From Prostheceraeus crozeri (taxonomy: Eukaryota > Platyhelminthes > Polycladida > Euryleptidae), in contig CAJQUW010011023.1 of NCBI GenBank assembly GCA_907163375.1, positions 186,001-250,000 of the forward strand: a stretch of DNA of 64,000 bases. Direction: 5' to 3'. Below, one piece after another: positions 46,055 through 56,987 of the stretch. Both the position numbers and the translations under genes were made by a program. Below the pieces are notes generated by a model. That model saw only the letters and a list, made by a program, of their open reading frames with translations, ran no database searches and was not told the origin of the DNA. How positions within the stretch are numbered: position 1 is the first letter of the stretch; each line of letters opens with the position of its first letter.

Positions 46055-46251
46055 TCACTCATCATCCACAGTGTCCTGAGGTTCTGATGTCGTTTCCCTT
46101 GAAACTTCGATGTGTGGTGCATTAAGGCAGAAGTAGCCCAGGCAGTGACCACACATAACTGAGCACGGCAAACCCAGTTTTTGACAACTGCATGCTTTTC
46201 CGCATAATGTCTTGCATTTGCAAGAGATCATCTTGAGCACCTTTTCAGGAG
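46055..46251 (-). CDS. CXC-protein of the TIR element, last exon (CXC domain)
   Basis: It begins after the acceptor GTCACTTCCAG with APEKVLKMISCKCKTLCGKA, then CSCQKLGLPCSVMCGHCLGY and FCLN, and ends in an acidic tail (EPQDTVDDE). The spacing of the cysteines (CKC, C, CSC, C, C, C, C) is a single Tesmin/TSO1 CXC zinc-binding repeat, known to bind DNA in LIN54/tesmin. It joins in phase to the upstream exon that ends LLSKIA plus one G at 46354. The predicted intron is 102 nt (46353-46252, GTAAAG...CCAG). Without splicing the long frame runs on only four codons. The AP..LLKMI lead-in to the CXC is a feature of the whole uncharacterised family (from memory). Confidence 0.7.
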
Positions 46252-46353
46252 CTGGAAGTGACAGAGTCAGAATTGGACTTAGTTGTTTGTCTGATAATTC
46301 TGATAAGTCAAAAATGTCAGATCATGGGATGAGCAATGATCATGCTTCTTTAC

Positions 46354-48410
46354 CTGCTATCTTACTTAACAGAGCGCTCTCTGATAAATTATGTAATCCT
46401 TCAAGAAAGTCCGTTCGAAAGTCACAAAAATTTGATGTGATCAGTATAACCAATGACTGATACGCAAGTAAATGAGCCCGAACTGATCGTTCGTAAGCAT
46501 GACCAGACATCATTTGATATATGCTGTTCTTTGCATAAACTGTTTGCCACATTTCTTCAATGCCACTTCCTTCCATGATGTATCCTATCGTTCCTAAGTA
46601 AGACATAAGCAGATGGAAGCCTCCTAAACGAACTATGACAGAGGATAAGATATCATTTTTGTCAGCGGACGCAGTGATTTCAACGGCTTTCAAGTAAAGA
46701 GGTTGATCGAATGTGACAATGCAGCATTGCTTTTTAGCTGTGCATTCTTCTGCCGCGAATCTGAGAGCCGAGAAAAGGGTAGTCAAGTTTCCAGGTTCCA
46801 AGTTAATGAAGGGAACTGCCATCACTCGACTGGTACTATAAATCGTGCCGTCGTCAACTGCAATTTGCATATAGCCATTCCAACCAACTCCTGAGCTTCC
46901 GGTATCAGCTTTAGGTATTATATTGTGGATCCATAACATGTCAAACTTGAACGCCTGGGATTTCTTTATAGCGTATTCAGTGGCTGCGTGGACATTTAGA
47001 TCCTCGACAAAGATAGTTGAGAGACCTGAAACTTTCGGTTTCCTGTAATGGTGAATTGGTATTTTATTCTTAGACTTGGTCGTTGTCTCTTTGGTAATTC
47101 GTGGAATATCAGTGCCTACACTTACGGCAGCTGAAGGAGTCACGCATCGAATACTTCCCAATGCATGAAATGTTCCCATTCCATCTAATGTTCGTGTATT
47201 GACATCAGCATTATCGAATACAAATTGAACAAAGCCATTTTCACTTATTTTTGGAATTGAGTTGACCATGGCTGAGTCTTGATATTTCATGGTTTCTGAA
47301 TATGAGCTGCAGAATCCCATACCCGACAAGATGTCAATGAGAAGCCTAGACCCATAGGTTCTGTGTAGGAAAACAGATAAACCAATTTGCAATGGTGATA
47401 TGAATGATCTAGGTGGGCAAGCGAACATCAACGCATGGTTAATTGTCTTATGCCTACGAATGACATTTGATGAATTACTGATAGATTTGCTGATCAAAAC
47501 ATTGTTGGTAAATATTCGCAATGAGTTGGGAATCAGATGACTATCATCTGCGTTTATCTCATCCGCATTTGGGTATTTTGAGCAGTCTAAATACATTTGG
47601 CGAATATCCTCACGAATTATCGCTGCTGCAGCTTTCACAATTCTTTCGCGCTCTTTTTGTTCGTCTAAATTTCTGTCAGTGTACCATTTGTCTGAAAGAA
47701 TTTTATGCGCTGTTTCTTTCAACATGAGAACGTTTACTTTGCCGGGGATCTCAGTTATAGTAATACGTGGACCATAGACTTCAAGAAGCTTCCTCTTTAG
47801 ATGTCTCTCGGAATGAACGAATTCATTTGCATCAGCAAAGCTTGCCATAATGCTACGCAACTCATGGATAGTAAATTGACAGTCATCATGTTCGTCAATA
47901 TATTCACATAACTTATGAAAGCTATCTGCAGATACGCTATTCTCAAGCCTACCTGGCTCACATTTGGCTTTCTCTTTTGTGAACTGAACGTAGCAGTCGT
48001 GGTGGTAACGACCGTCTGAGGCCACTAAATCAATAACATGGCAAATTCTTTGAAGAACATCATTGCCCCATTCATCATGGCGATCACGTGCTCTTTTTAA
48101 GATTGTGTCTCTTATACTCAAGGTGCGTGCCAGATGCACTTTTCTTCTTCTATGAACGGCATGCTTTGAATTGTCAGCTATTGCAAGTTCATCGCAAAAT
48201 AGACAATATGTTTGAAAATTAAACACCGCTTTGCTTGTCGATCTTAATCGTGGAACAGTAGTGGGTCTACCCGTTTTAGATGGCGCAGTTGTTGGACTTC
48301 TACTTCTCTCTCTATTAACATAACGTGTGTACTTTCTCCTGCATTCAATATGAACCGTGATTTCACTAACGTTTTTAAGAGCCGCGCCTATTCCATCACA
48401 TTTGCTATTA
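46354..48410 (-). CDS. CXC-protein of the TIR element, main exon
   Basis: An open frame of about 685 codons. It starts SNSKCDGIGAALKNVSE and VTVHIECRRKYTRY-type zinc-binding sequence (VHxxCRxxY), continues with a basic Ser/Thr-rich linker and then a second Cys/His set (CLFCDE, then SDGRYHHDCYVQF). The core has SKWYTDRN-type and FVQFVFDNADVNTRTLDGMG, TFDQPLYLKAVEI and RLGGFHLLMSYLGTIGYIME, then SGHAYERSVRAHLLAYQSL. These blocks are shared by many repeated, uncharacterised invertebrate proteins. DNADVN and TFDQPLY may carry catalytic acids of an RNase-H-like fold (inference). Compared with relatives I remember, a long region between SGHAYERS and the CXC domain seems missing, so this may be an internally shortened copy. 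No start codon occurs in this exon's first part. Confidence 0.7.
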
Positions 48411-48494
48411 CTGAAATGCTATTACTAAAATGCCTCTTCTAACAGTTACAGTATCCAATAAATCTAGAGAATCTCCACAAAATATACATGTCAT
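48411..48494 (-). CDS. CXC-protein of the TIR element, probable N terminus
   Basis: From ATG 48494 the frame reads MTCIFCGDSLDLLDTVTVRR, a CxxC zinc-binding start, and stops 28 codons on. The next frame continues the zinc-binding module (KCDGIG..., VHIECRRKY). The simplest reading is a one-base shift near 48412 in an otherwise continuous N terminus. A splice at the TTTCAG at 48411 is the alternative, but no phase-matched donor is evident. Confidence 0.5.
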
Positions 48495-48987
48495 GTTTGA
48501 TTATGTATTGCTAATGTCATTGATTTACAATTTACATGCCCTATATGATTTATAATAATGATTCCATATCAAATGCACGTGAAACAGATGATCGAAAGCC
48601 GAAATCTGTAGCACATCAAATTCCCGCGCTCAATTAGCAGCTTCGCATTGGACATTGCATTGACGTCATTCCATCAGAGGAACCAATGAGAAGAGAGCTG
48701 ATAGAGCCTTTCCCGTTGAACGTCAAGCGACATCGCTACGATGGCTGTTACGCATAGGATGATTCACCAATCATGTGATAAAAATAACTTGATTTAGAGA
48801 GAGAAAACTGTGGAGAGCACAATGAAAGTTGGCATCTTTAGGACAACATTACTCAAGAAGCACACAACACATCTCTTGGGACTTTGGACACGTTCATTAA
48901 CACAGCATGAAGTTTAAGTACACCAAGTTTCAGCTTTCTCCTAATTTTGTCCGGGTTACGCCTTTATTTGGTCTAATTTTACTGTAC

Positions 48988-50547
48988 TAAAATCACATTT
49001 GATTCAACACATTTTTCGCTTTCGGTGGTGATCAAAGTGTGCAGATCATCGGCCGCCGAAGCGTCTGCTACAATAAGGAGTACTTTATAGTTGGAATATT
49101 TTCCGGAAACCGCCACTTTTAGTGTGATGAAGCAAACTGCAGATATATTTGTTGATTTGAAAACTTTTAAAGATTGATTTCACCAGTTCAGTGAATTTCT
49201 GTTTTCGTAGAAAGCTCGGGAACCAAATACAAGATTATAGCAGAGGCCTGTCCGTCTGACTTTCATTCGATTTCTTTGGACGGGGAGATAGTATCAATAC
49301 ATCTTACTTGTATCACTGATGTTACAGTAGTGTACAAATACATAATAACGTATTGGGAGAATTGAATTTATGTGGATTAACGAACATCCCTGGTAATCAA
49401 ATCTATACTCATTGGTCTAAATTTCTCGTCCACGTTCTTTGACAGTATTTCATGATCAGAAGCGTCTGCAAGACCAAACCGTGGAGCAAAGCAGGTAAAA
49501 GTGATTCACCCTGTTATTCTATTTTATCGTCGGATTCGGTTTCTGTTGAACTGCATCGCGTTATTGTTTGATGAGCGATTGGCGGTTATAAAGTGTAGCC
49601 GTTTTATGCGGTGATAAAATGTCATGATTTTAATAGTCAACATTCAAAGAATTCGATGTGCCTCCAATACGCAGTTGTGACTCAGTTACACGTATTTATA
49701 CTCACACATAAGCATAAACCGTGCATGTGATTTTGCACAATTACCAGAACATTGCGCCGATTTTTAAATTAAACATGTCCTTATCACGTTTGTTCATGCT
49801 ATAGTTGATCCTTGGGATGAATATTCAAATAAGATGCTGATTATCAAGCAGTTGAATTGTATTTGCAGCTACAATATTATAAAGTTAGAAAGGGCTATCG
49901 CCAGTTACGACTCAAACTTCAAGACGGCGACCTCAAAATCAAGATCTCACATTGATAAATGTGTCTGTAGAACCTGTACGCTATCAGCATTAAAAGCTTT
50001 GAAGTTAGAAAAGTTCCTCGTATCCGGCAGTTGTGAAATAAAAAGGAAATTTTTCCTAGGATACAGTATTTTAATAAGATGCAAGATTTTCGCTTTGCAG
50101 TTTTGTCAATGCCAAAATGAAGCATAAAACTCGCACAAACACAGGTTAGTCACACAATTGAACGGAAATCAACAACGAACAAGGAAATGGCGATTGGATA
50201 TCGAGGCAGGAAGTGAAACTGTACTGTACAAGTAAGCTAACAAAGCACAAATTGCAAGCATAAACTGAGAATGCATTATCAAACAGTGTAAATGTACTCG
50301 CTATCAAACAAATGCAACACGGGGAGAGGCCGCATCACATCACCTACGTGTTTCGTGTTGCGTTTTGAACGTCAGAACAAAGATGTATATGAATAGCTAA
50401 AGAATTCTTCATCATAGAAATTGATGACAATAAGACTTTTAGAATGGAATCAAAGCTTCATCCAAATCGATAGTGGCGTGAAAATCGCACGCATTTTAAC
50501 TTAGACGAACTTTTCAACGGTGGTATCATTGGGTTAGAATCAGTGAC
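48988..50547. other. Intron 2 segment, nothing recognised
   Basis: AT-rich. The open frames at 49834-50127 on both strands have no family resemblance. Confidence 0.4.
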
Positions 50548-51045
50548 ATGCACAGAATCAGATTGTTTAATCGTATCACTTTGCTAGAAGTGCAAACTGA
50601 TTCAAAACGATGGCACAAGCAGGAACTTAATAAGTGGGCAAAAAGAAATTTTTAATGTCTTACTGAGATAGGAAAAATGGTCGTGCGGATTGCTCTGAAT
50701 TCCTTCAAATTACTCCGATCGATACGATTCCTTCAGATTCGAAGAATTCAGATCATTGCGCAAAAGTTTTCTCGATAATGTTGGGCCCTCCGATCATTTT
50801 TAAAAAAGTTAGCAGCCGCATGAAAAAACGTTCACAAACTTCTCTGTAGAACTTGACATCGACTGTGTCTCTTTGCTGTGTGATCCGGTTGATAACAGTC
50901 ACTGAGACTTTGCGCAATTTGGCGTGATTAATGTTGAGCTGGCTGCTTATTGTTCGATTGCTATGGTATTTAGTCAGCAGATTGTGCCATTTCATTAGCG
51001 TTACATGTTCCAATGTTTTCTTTCTAGTCAAACAGAAGAAGATCT
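50548..51045 (+). repeat. Dispersed repeat, copy 1
   Basis: About 490 bp closely similar to 59853-60295 in the same orientation (for example GTGTGATCCGGTTGATAACA and TGCTATGGTATTTAGTCAGC, and the end CTAGTCAAACRGAAGAAGA). A minus-strand open frame of 76-92 codons is present in both copies. Most differences between the two change the amino acid, so it does not look like a protein under selection. Confidence 0.75.
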
Positions 51046-51440
51046 AATTCTGTGGTCACAAGTGCAATTCTAAGCTTTTCATTGGCTCTTCATGCCCCAA
51101 CTTCGTCCCGCGGATGTGCCGCGACCTTGAGTTAATTTCCATTCTAGTCAACTTAAGATAAACAAACTATTTCTATGGTATTCATAGATCTTACTGTTCT
51201 TAACTGTCACACCCAATCAGATTGTCTCTAGTTGAACTTTTCTCAACTTCTGCGATTTGGAAGTTGCAGTCTCATTTTATATTAGTCTATGCGATTTCAT
51301 TCCTTTTATCATATTACATGTTCATGTACGTGTTTAACTGTTACCTCTTGCGTTCGAAATTTTATCATAGATATGAATACTTTATTGACCATTTATCTAT
51401 GACTTTGAACACGCAACACTTAGTACGGCCCATAGAAATA

Positions 51441-53069
51441 CAGTCCGTTTCATAAAAAGTGGATCATCCTAAAATTTGACTAAATAAAACATAAGTATGA
51501 TACAGAAAGCATTTTTCATGTTAATTCATGTCCCTAATATATTTAAATGTCCTTACAGTAACGGTTCTTAAGAAGCTAATATTTTGTGGCCCTACCCTTA
51601 TTGTCAATGACATTACCAATTCGTCTAGGCATTAATTCGATGATATCATTGATTTTTGACTGATCTAACTTTCTCCACTCTCTTTTTAACAGTGACGTAA
51701 GTTGTGATACGCCATCTGTAGGTAGCAGTGAACGACGAACGTTACGCTTTAGAATACTCCATACATTTTCTATGGGATTCAGATCAGGAGAACGAGCTGG
51801 CCATGATAATGTCCTAAGCCCTAATTGAGACTTGCATAAGTTGACTCTACTACTCCTGTGACACGTAGCATTATCATCCATAAATAACCAAGTCGATGGA
51901 TTACCAAGTTGATCTGTCATTTGGCCAATGTTCATTCGTAAAACATTCACATAGCGTTCAGAATTCATGGTTCATTGCTGTATGTGAAGTTCAGACCATT
52001 GGTCCAAATGCCAGCCCAAATCAGCAGAGTCGCACCACCTTGTACGCGGGGACGATGTAAATGTCTCGGAATTTCCTGATCAGATTTTATCCATAATCTC
52101 AATCGACCATCACTATCCTTCAGACGGACTGATGCCTCATCAGACCAGACAACCCGATCCCATTGATTTCGCCAGTGACAATGACTCATTGCCCATCTGA
52201 GACGTCTTTTTGTATGCTGATCTGATAATTCGATCTGAGAGGGCCTCTTACAGCTCTTGAAATTCGACTCAATAAGTCTTCTACGAATAGTGGACTTAGA
52301 AATAGACGAGTCTAGTGCAGCCATCTCAGTTGACGAGAGACTTGGATCAACTTTAACAAATCTCAAAATTAGGCGGTCTGTACGCTCGGATGTTTTGCGT
52401 GGACGGCCAGAGCCCTCTTTACGACAGAGTCGAAAATCATCATTATGCCATCGATGCACATTTGTGTAAGGGACATTTAGTCGCTTGCTTGTAGCTCGCA
52501 AAGAAAACCCTAGTTCTAGCAAGGCTGACACTTTGCCTTTTGTGAATGCGATCTCGTTATTGTTCATTTGTGCTTTGTATTGTTTTCAACCGGTAAGAGA
52601 TAGATTTCTAGCTGAAAGCAATCAGGAATGCTGTCAACACCACCGCAACGAAGTCAGGAAGCTATGGAACATGAAGTAACGTTAATCACATGTAGCAGTT
52701 ACATTATTGTTGATGAATAATGGTGCTATACTAGCTCTGATTGACCGATTTTCTTTATTTTTGTTTTTGGATAGCTTTTGGCTTGTAGAACAACATATTA
52801 CATAACAAAGGAAACAAATGTAATTTTATAAGAGTGAGGTATGATTTTGTGTAGCATTGCTAAATGAAGATCAAATTATCTACTACTTTTTTTATCTATA
52901 ACACGAAAACAACTCAATATTCATGCTTGAAATTTCCAGCAATGATATTAGTAAGCACAACTGACATATCTCCCAAATTTCAGAGAAATTCGTTCAAGTT
53001 TGGCGGAGTTAGACAAAGTTGAAGTTAAGGCGATGTTTAAGGGTGATCCATTTTTTATGAAACAATCTG
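51441..53069 (-). mobile_element. Tc1-family DNA transposon
   Basis: 1629 bp between TA dinucleotides (51439-51440 and 53070-53071). The inverted ends start CAGTCCGTTTCATAAAAAGT and CAGATTGTTTCATAAAAAAT and continue GGATCAYCCT. CAG ends plus TA target sites are Tc1 hallmarks. It encodes one minus-strand transposase. It is nested in a palindromic element in aldolase intron 2. Confidence 0.9.
51576..52567 (-). pseudogene. Tc1 transposase with one frameshift
   Basis: The N-terminal frame (52567-51965) starts MNNNEIAFTKGKVSALLELG with two helix-turn-helix units (SLRATSKRLNVPYTNVHRW; STIRRRLIESNF) and reaches the first catalytic Asp in VVWSDEASV and AGIWTNGLNF. The C-terminal frame (51968-51576) begins MNSERYVNVL and carries WLFMDDNATCH (second Asp) and WPARSPDLNPIENVWSILKR (Glu), with 34 residues between: the DD34E signature of Tc1. 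The two frames overlap at ATGA-like bases near 51965, so a single small indel breaks an otherwise complete transposase of about 330 residues. This suggests a relatively young insertion. Confidence 0.9.
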
Positions 53070-53183
53070 TAGATCGTTGTTTATATGAAGTTGACTAGAA
53101 TGGAAGTTCACTAAAGATCGCGGCACATCCGCGGGAACAAAGTTGGGGCATGAAGAACCAATGAAATGCTTAGAACTGCACAT

Positions 53184-53728
53184 GTGACTGATTCTAAACC
53201 AATGAAAAAGACGTTGACAAGTGTATCTAAGTGAAAATGCTTGCGATTTTTGTACCACTGTTGTGCATTGTATGAAGCTACATTTCAGTTCTAGAGGTTT
53301 GATTGTAGTCGATTCTTATGATACGGCCTAAGGTCCATCAACATTGGATTTGTTGTGCACATTTTTCTCCGTTTGATTTTCCTGTCTTTTATTAGCTTAA
53401 TTGTACAATATAATTTTACTTCATGCCTTTGATCACCGATATCCAATGGCCATTTCATTATTCGTTGTTCATTTCTAATCATCACTGTGATTTACCTGTG
53501 TTTGTGTTAATTTCATGCTTCATTTTGACATTGACAAAGCTGCAAAGCGTAACGTTTGCCTCCTATTAAAATGCTGCATCTGAAGAAGACAATTTGAATT
53601 AGCCAATCGAAGCGATCCATTTCAAATAGGTCCATTGGAATCTTATTCTAGAGATATTAAAGAGGACATTTTTCTTCTTTATATCCAAAGATATTATTTG
53701 AAGAAACAGGACCCTTTAATCGTTGGTT
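53184..53728. other. Intron 2 segment, nothing recognised
   Basis: AT-rich, no features supported. Confidence 0.4.
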
Positions 53729-53852
53729 AAATGAAAAGTAGCACTAGTTGCCGAGACCCTTCGTTCATTCTTGTCAAGGCAATACATGAACAATGGATCA
53801 CATCATTTGCCTTGAAAGAAAGGCCTCGGCAACTTGCGCTATTTTTCATTTA
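53729..53852. repeat. Hairpin MITE
   Basis: The left AAATGAAAAGTAGCACTAGT and TGCCGAGACC are mirrored at the right by GGCCTCGGCAACTTGCGC and TATTTTTCATTT. AAGGCAA/TTGCCTT close the loop. Arms are about 45 bp with a few mismatches. Confidence 0.75.
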
Positions 53853-54210
53853 TCAATGATATTCCAAATTATTTCAAAGGTTATTGAAACTTTTGACTGT
53901 AATAAGTTGCACGTAAGGCAGACTAGTAGGTTTTGCAAGTGCAACCGACATCTTTACAATGACTCTGACGTCAATTTAGAAATTCTTTCTCTGTCTCTTT
54001 CAAAGCAAACGAAAAGATTACTTTCAAGCAAAACAAGCGGTCACGAACACATTTCACGGACATCAGAGTAATAGAAAGCACATAAAATTACATGTACAAG
54101 TGGAAGAGTTGATGGCAAGTGATAAATCAAAATACTGTAAAATTGCATGAGCTGTAAGATGTTAAACAGAAAAAAGGCCCAAAGTCACTTAACTGACGCT
54201 TGCATTGCTT

Positions 54211-54505
54211 GTAAAGACTGGTTTCCAATCGGTCGCAGGTCGCTTCAACGTCCTCGCTGTCGCGTGAAATTTGACGTCACAATTATCTTCCCTTTTTCTT
54301 GCGATAAGGACGCTCGTCGTTCTTGACGCTACAATATTTGAATTACATGGCATTGCATTACATGCGACGTCGCGAGGGTGACACGCAGCAGACATTGATT
54401 GGAAACCGTCTTACGAGCTGCGTGAAACATTGACCAATCAGACCGCGCTATTGCGGAAGACGGTGTCACGACGTACGACGCGCGACCCATTGGAAACCAG
54501 CCTTA
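54211..54505. mobile_element. CpG-rich MITE with GGTTTCCAAT ends
   Basis: The left end ACTGGTTTCCAATCGGTCGC (54217) and right end, read inward, GCTGGTTTCCAATGGGTCGC are inverted repeats with two differences, preceded by TTAAG at the right and TAAAG at the left. The 295-bp interior is rich in CpG and in GACGTC-like words, unlike its flanks. There is no coding capacity, and the superfamily is not assigned. Confidence 0.7.
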
Positions 54506-54823
54506 AGGCGTTACGTCGTCATGGATAACTAGAAATCTATGATAGTATTCTAGCTGTCCATGACGTCGTTTGCTCTAAATAGATAGTGCGAAATATCGGA
54601 GTTTTACCTAAAACAAAACTTGGAATAAGCTTCACCATGTTCAGAATTTTGTCTCAAAATCTCGTTATTTGCCATTTCGTCTTATTTTCAGCAATGGCAT
54701 GCGGCATTAAGCTTAAACAAAACTAACACATTTCATAATCTAATATGAAGCCATACCTAATTTTGGTACTGAACGTCAATGAATGGAGATTTTCATTTGC
54801 TTCGTGGATCTCGTTAATCATGC

Positions 54824-55519
54824 ATTGGGCCGTATTCCAGAACCTCCCTTAATTTTTCTCGCAAGGCCGCCTTGACCAAGGTAGGCATTTCCAAGGTGCT
54901 CTTATTCAAGGCAGCCTTCCAGAACGTACCTTTGAAGCTCCCTTCATGAAGGAGTTCCTTACTGCTAAGTCTCCCTTCAGTTGCTGCAAAACTTCATGGC
55001 ACTCAAGGCCACCTTGAATAAGGTCGACCTTAACTAAAGTCGTGACAAGTCGTGAAACTGCAACAGTTTGTCACAATTTGTTACATTGTTCATTGTCATC
55101 AATACCCATTCAATCAGTAGAAAGGTCAGTTAATCAAGCATTAACAGCGTTATTGCAGTGGACCGCATGGTGTTCACATCTTGAATTGGCAAAGTCCAGT
55201 CGACCTATTTGTGCTGATCTTCTGATATAGTCACTCATTTTGGCAGAGACTGTCGTGTTGTTGTAGACCGATATTCTAAGCTTTCAAGGGAGGCCTCAGC
55301 TGGCCTTAGAAATCAAGCAAAATTTTATAGATATCGAGAGCTCCCTTCACATTGAAAAACGTTCTGGAATACAGTCCACCTTATCTCAAGGGAGGGTTTC
55401 AAGGCCGCCTTGAGTGGACATGAAAACAGCATCTGGAATTCGATAAGGCTGCCTTGAAAATCGAACAATAGAGTTAAAGGAGCCTTGAAACTCAAGGTTG
55501 TTTCTGGAATACGGTCAAT
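54824..55519. mobile_element. MITE with CCGTATTCCAGAA ends
   Basis: Starts ATTGGGCCGTATTCCAGAAC and ends with the inverse (TTTCTGGAATACGGTCAAT). The interior repeats AAGGCNGCCTTGA and TTCCAGAACG motifs in both orientations, giving an overall imperfect palindrome of about 695 bp. It is non-coding, and the superfamily is unknown. Confidence 0.7.
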
Positions 55520-56322
55520 TGTTTGTTGTACTGTGCATCTCCAATTGTTAGGGTTGTTATTAAGATAATAAAAAATGAATGATAATTTTTGTTGCCACAT
55601 AAAATCATCAATTCTGAAAAATAGGAATTTGAGACTTTAATATAAATTCAAACGAAAGAAGAAATCATCACTTTGACAAGAATTGTTGACCATAAAATAG
55701 GAATTCATCTGCAACAAAGACATTGATGTTTAAATGAAGTGACAAAAAGGTCACGCCAGTTATCCAATTCGACACAATTTTTCAAGTTGCGTCTCAGGAG
55801 AATAATACGAGTAAAACCTGTTTCACGAGCTCTTGACGTTTGCCTCGTCTCATACTGGGTTATAAACTGTCAACTTTGATGATTATATTTTTGCATTGCG
55901 TAAGAAGTCAATGTGTCGATGAATAGTCAGCAGGAATAATTCACCTTCTTCAACTTTCAGAATTTGATAATTCTGATGCTCTTGATAATAATCTTGAATA
56001 ATTCTCTATGTATTGAGAGAGCACGGTTCTCTGCTATAGACTTAATTGAGTTATTTTATAGGACCAAGACTTGGGGTGCGAACAAATTGGTGAAGCAAAA
56101 CTAATTCACAATAATATTGATGATCGTGAAGCTTTAAAGGATGCAAATTACAGAAATATGACTCGGAATACACGAAAATCAACTATTAAATGGCGATAAT
56201 AATTTTATGAACAATCAGTTATTCATGCGAACAGAAAGTCAGTGAATGACGCCACTTTGAAACAATCGAATGATGTTGGAAAATCAGGAATTACTGTTAA
56301 TTGAAAAATTGCAAATAAGCAT
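55520..56322. other. Intron 2 segment, nothing recognised
   Basis: AT-rich, no features supported. Confidence 0.4.
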
Positions 56323-56987
56323 GACCCTCACGAATATGCCTCATTCTTTTTATGAGACTTTTCTCACAGATATCTCATGAAATTTCATGCGGATTTAGAA
56401 CGTTTCGCATGAAGTAGCTCATCCAATTTCATGTGTTTTTTCTAAAAACATCATTAATAAATACATGTATCTGAATTTTTTTCTGGAACTTAGTTATTGA
56501 GGTTTTCATAGGTCCGCAGCATTGCCCGAAAGCCTCCGCATCCATAATAATACATAATTATTTATCATGAAAAATTATTGAACTGTAATTGCATGTTGTA
56601 GTCATGCTCATTGGAAAGCCAAATTTTTTATGCATCATTTCGAGAAGGCTGTTTCAGATCGCTATGACATATTATATATTTTTGCTTTTTATCCTTTACA
56701 GGCAAAACTTGGAAATGCTTATCGATTGAATAAGTTTCCTACCTTTCGCGGCTGCCATGCATACCTTACTACTTATAAACTTGTTGCAAGTAGATATACC
56801 ATTTCACTAAAACCTCATGAATGCTCATGATTTTCCCATGAACACATCATGAGATATTATCCTCAAGAATTATCTCATTACCACTCATTATATTCTCATC
56901 AAAGTGTCATGAGAACATCATGAGACTCATGACAATCTCATGAATCCGCATTTCATGAGTTCTTGTGAAGAATTTTCGTGAGGGTAG
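56323..56987. mobile_element. MITE with CCCTCACGAA ends and TCATGA repeats
   Basis: The left ACCCTCACGAATAT (56324) is mirrored at the right by ATTTTCGTGAGGGT (to 56985). Near both ends ATGAGA, TCATGA and CTCATGAAAT words recur many times; the right part alone has about ten TCATGA. The centre is AT-rich and non-coding. Confidence 0.65.

Larger units (their letters stand above)
45727..48987 (-). mobile_element. DNA transposon encoding a CXC-domain protein
   Basis: A 3261-bp element with imperfect inverted ends. The left end starts GTGCAGGAAAATTAGA and the right end, read inward, GTACAGTAAAATTAGA. After a gap both have CCCGG and then AAAATTAGGAGAAAGCTG (18 bp identical; left 45757-45774). TA flanks both ends (45725-45726 and 48988-48989). 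The interior holds a long minus-strand coding region (46055-48494) in two or more pieces. Family assignment is open: the protein matches a group I know only as uncharacterised, repeated invertebrate proteins ending in a Tesmin/TSO1-type CXC domain. TA flanks alone do not prove Tc1/mariner kinship, and the protein does not look like that family. Confidence 0.7.
51058..53183. mobile_element. Palindromic element split by a Tc1 insertion
   Basis: The left arm (51058-51168) and right arm (53075-53183, inverted) share TTCTAAGC, TTCATGCCCCAACTT, CCGCGGATGTGCCGCG and TTCCATTCTAGTCAACTT. The arms are about 110 bp and around 85-90% alike. The interior left of the Tc1 is about 270 bp. The Tc1 copy sits at the inner edge of the right arm, so it arrived later. 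Confidence 0.75.

Noticed and set aside
45727-48987. Tc1/mariner assignment for the CXC element
   Set aside because: TA flanks fit, but the encoded protein lacks the HTH and the DDE/D pattern of that superfamily, and TA is too short to be decisive.
49210-49290. Aldolase exon 3
   Set aside because: The GTTTTCGTAG acceptor followed by AAAGC would make an immediate stop in the phase left by exon 2, and the peptide does not match the family.
50753-51031. Small conserved protein shared with 60047-60277 (minus strand)
   Set aside because: The frame is open in both repeat copies, but most differences change the amino acid and the N and C ends differ. It is a by-product of a dispersed repeat.
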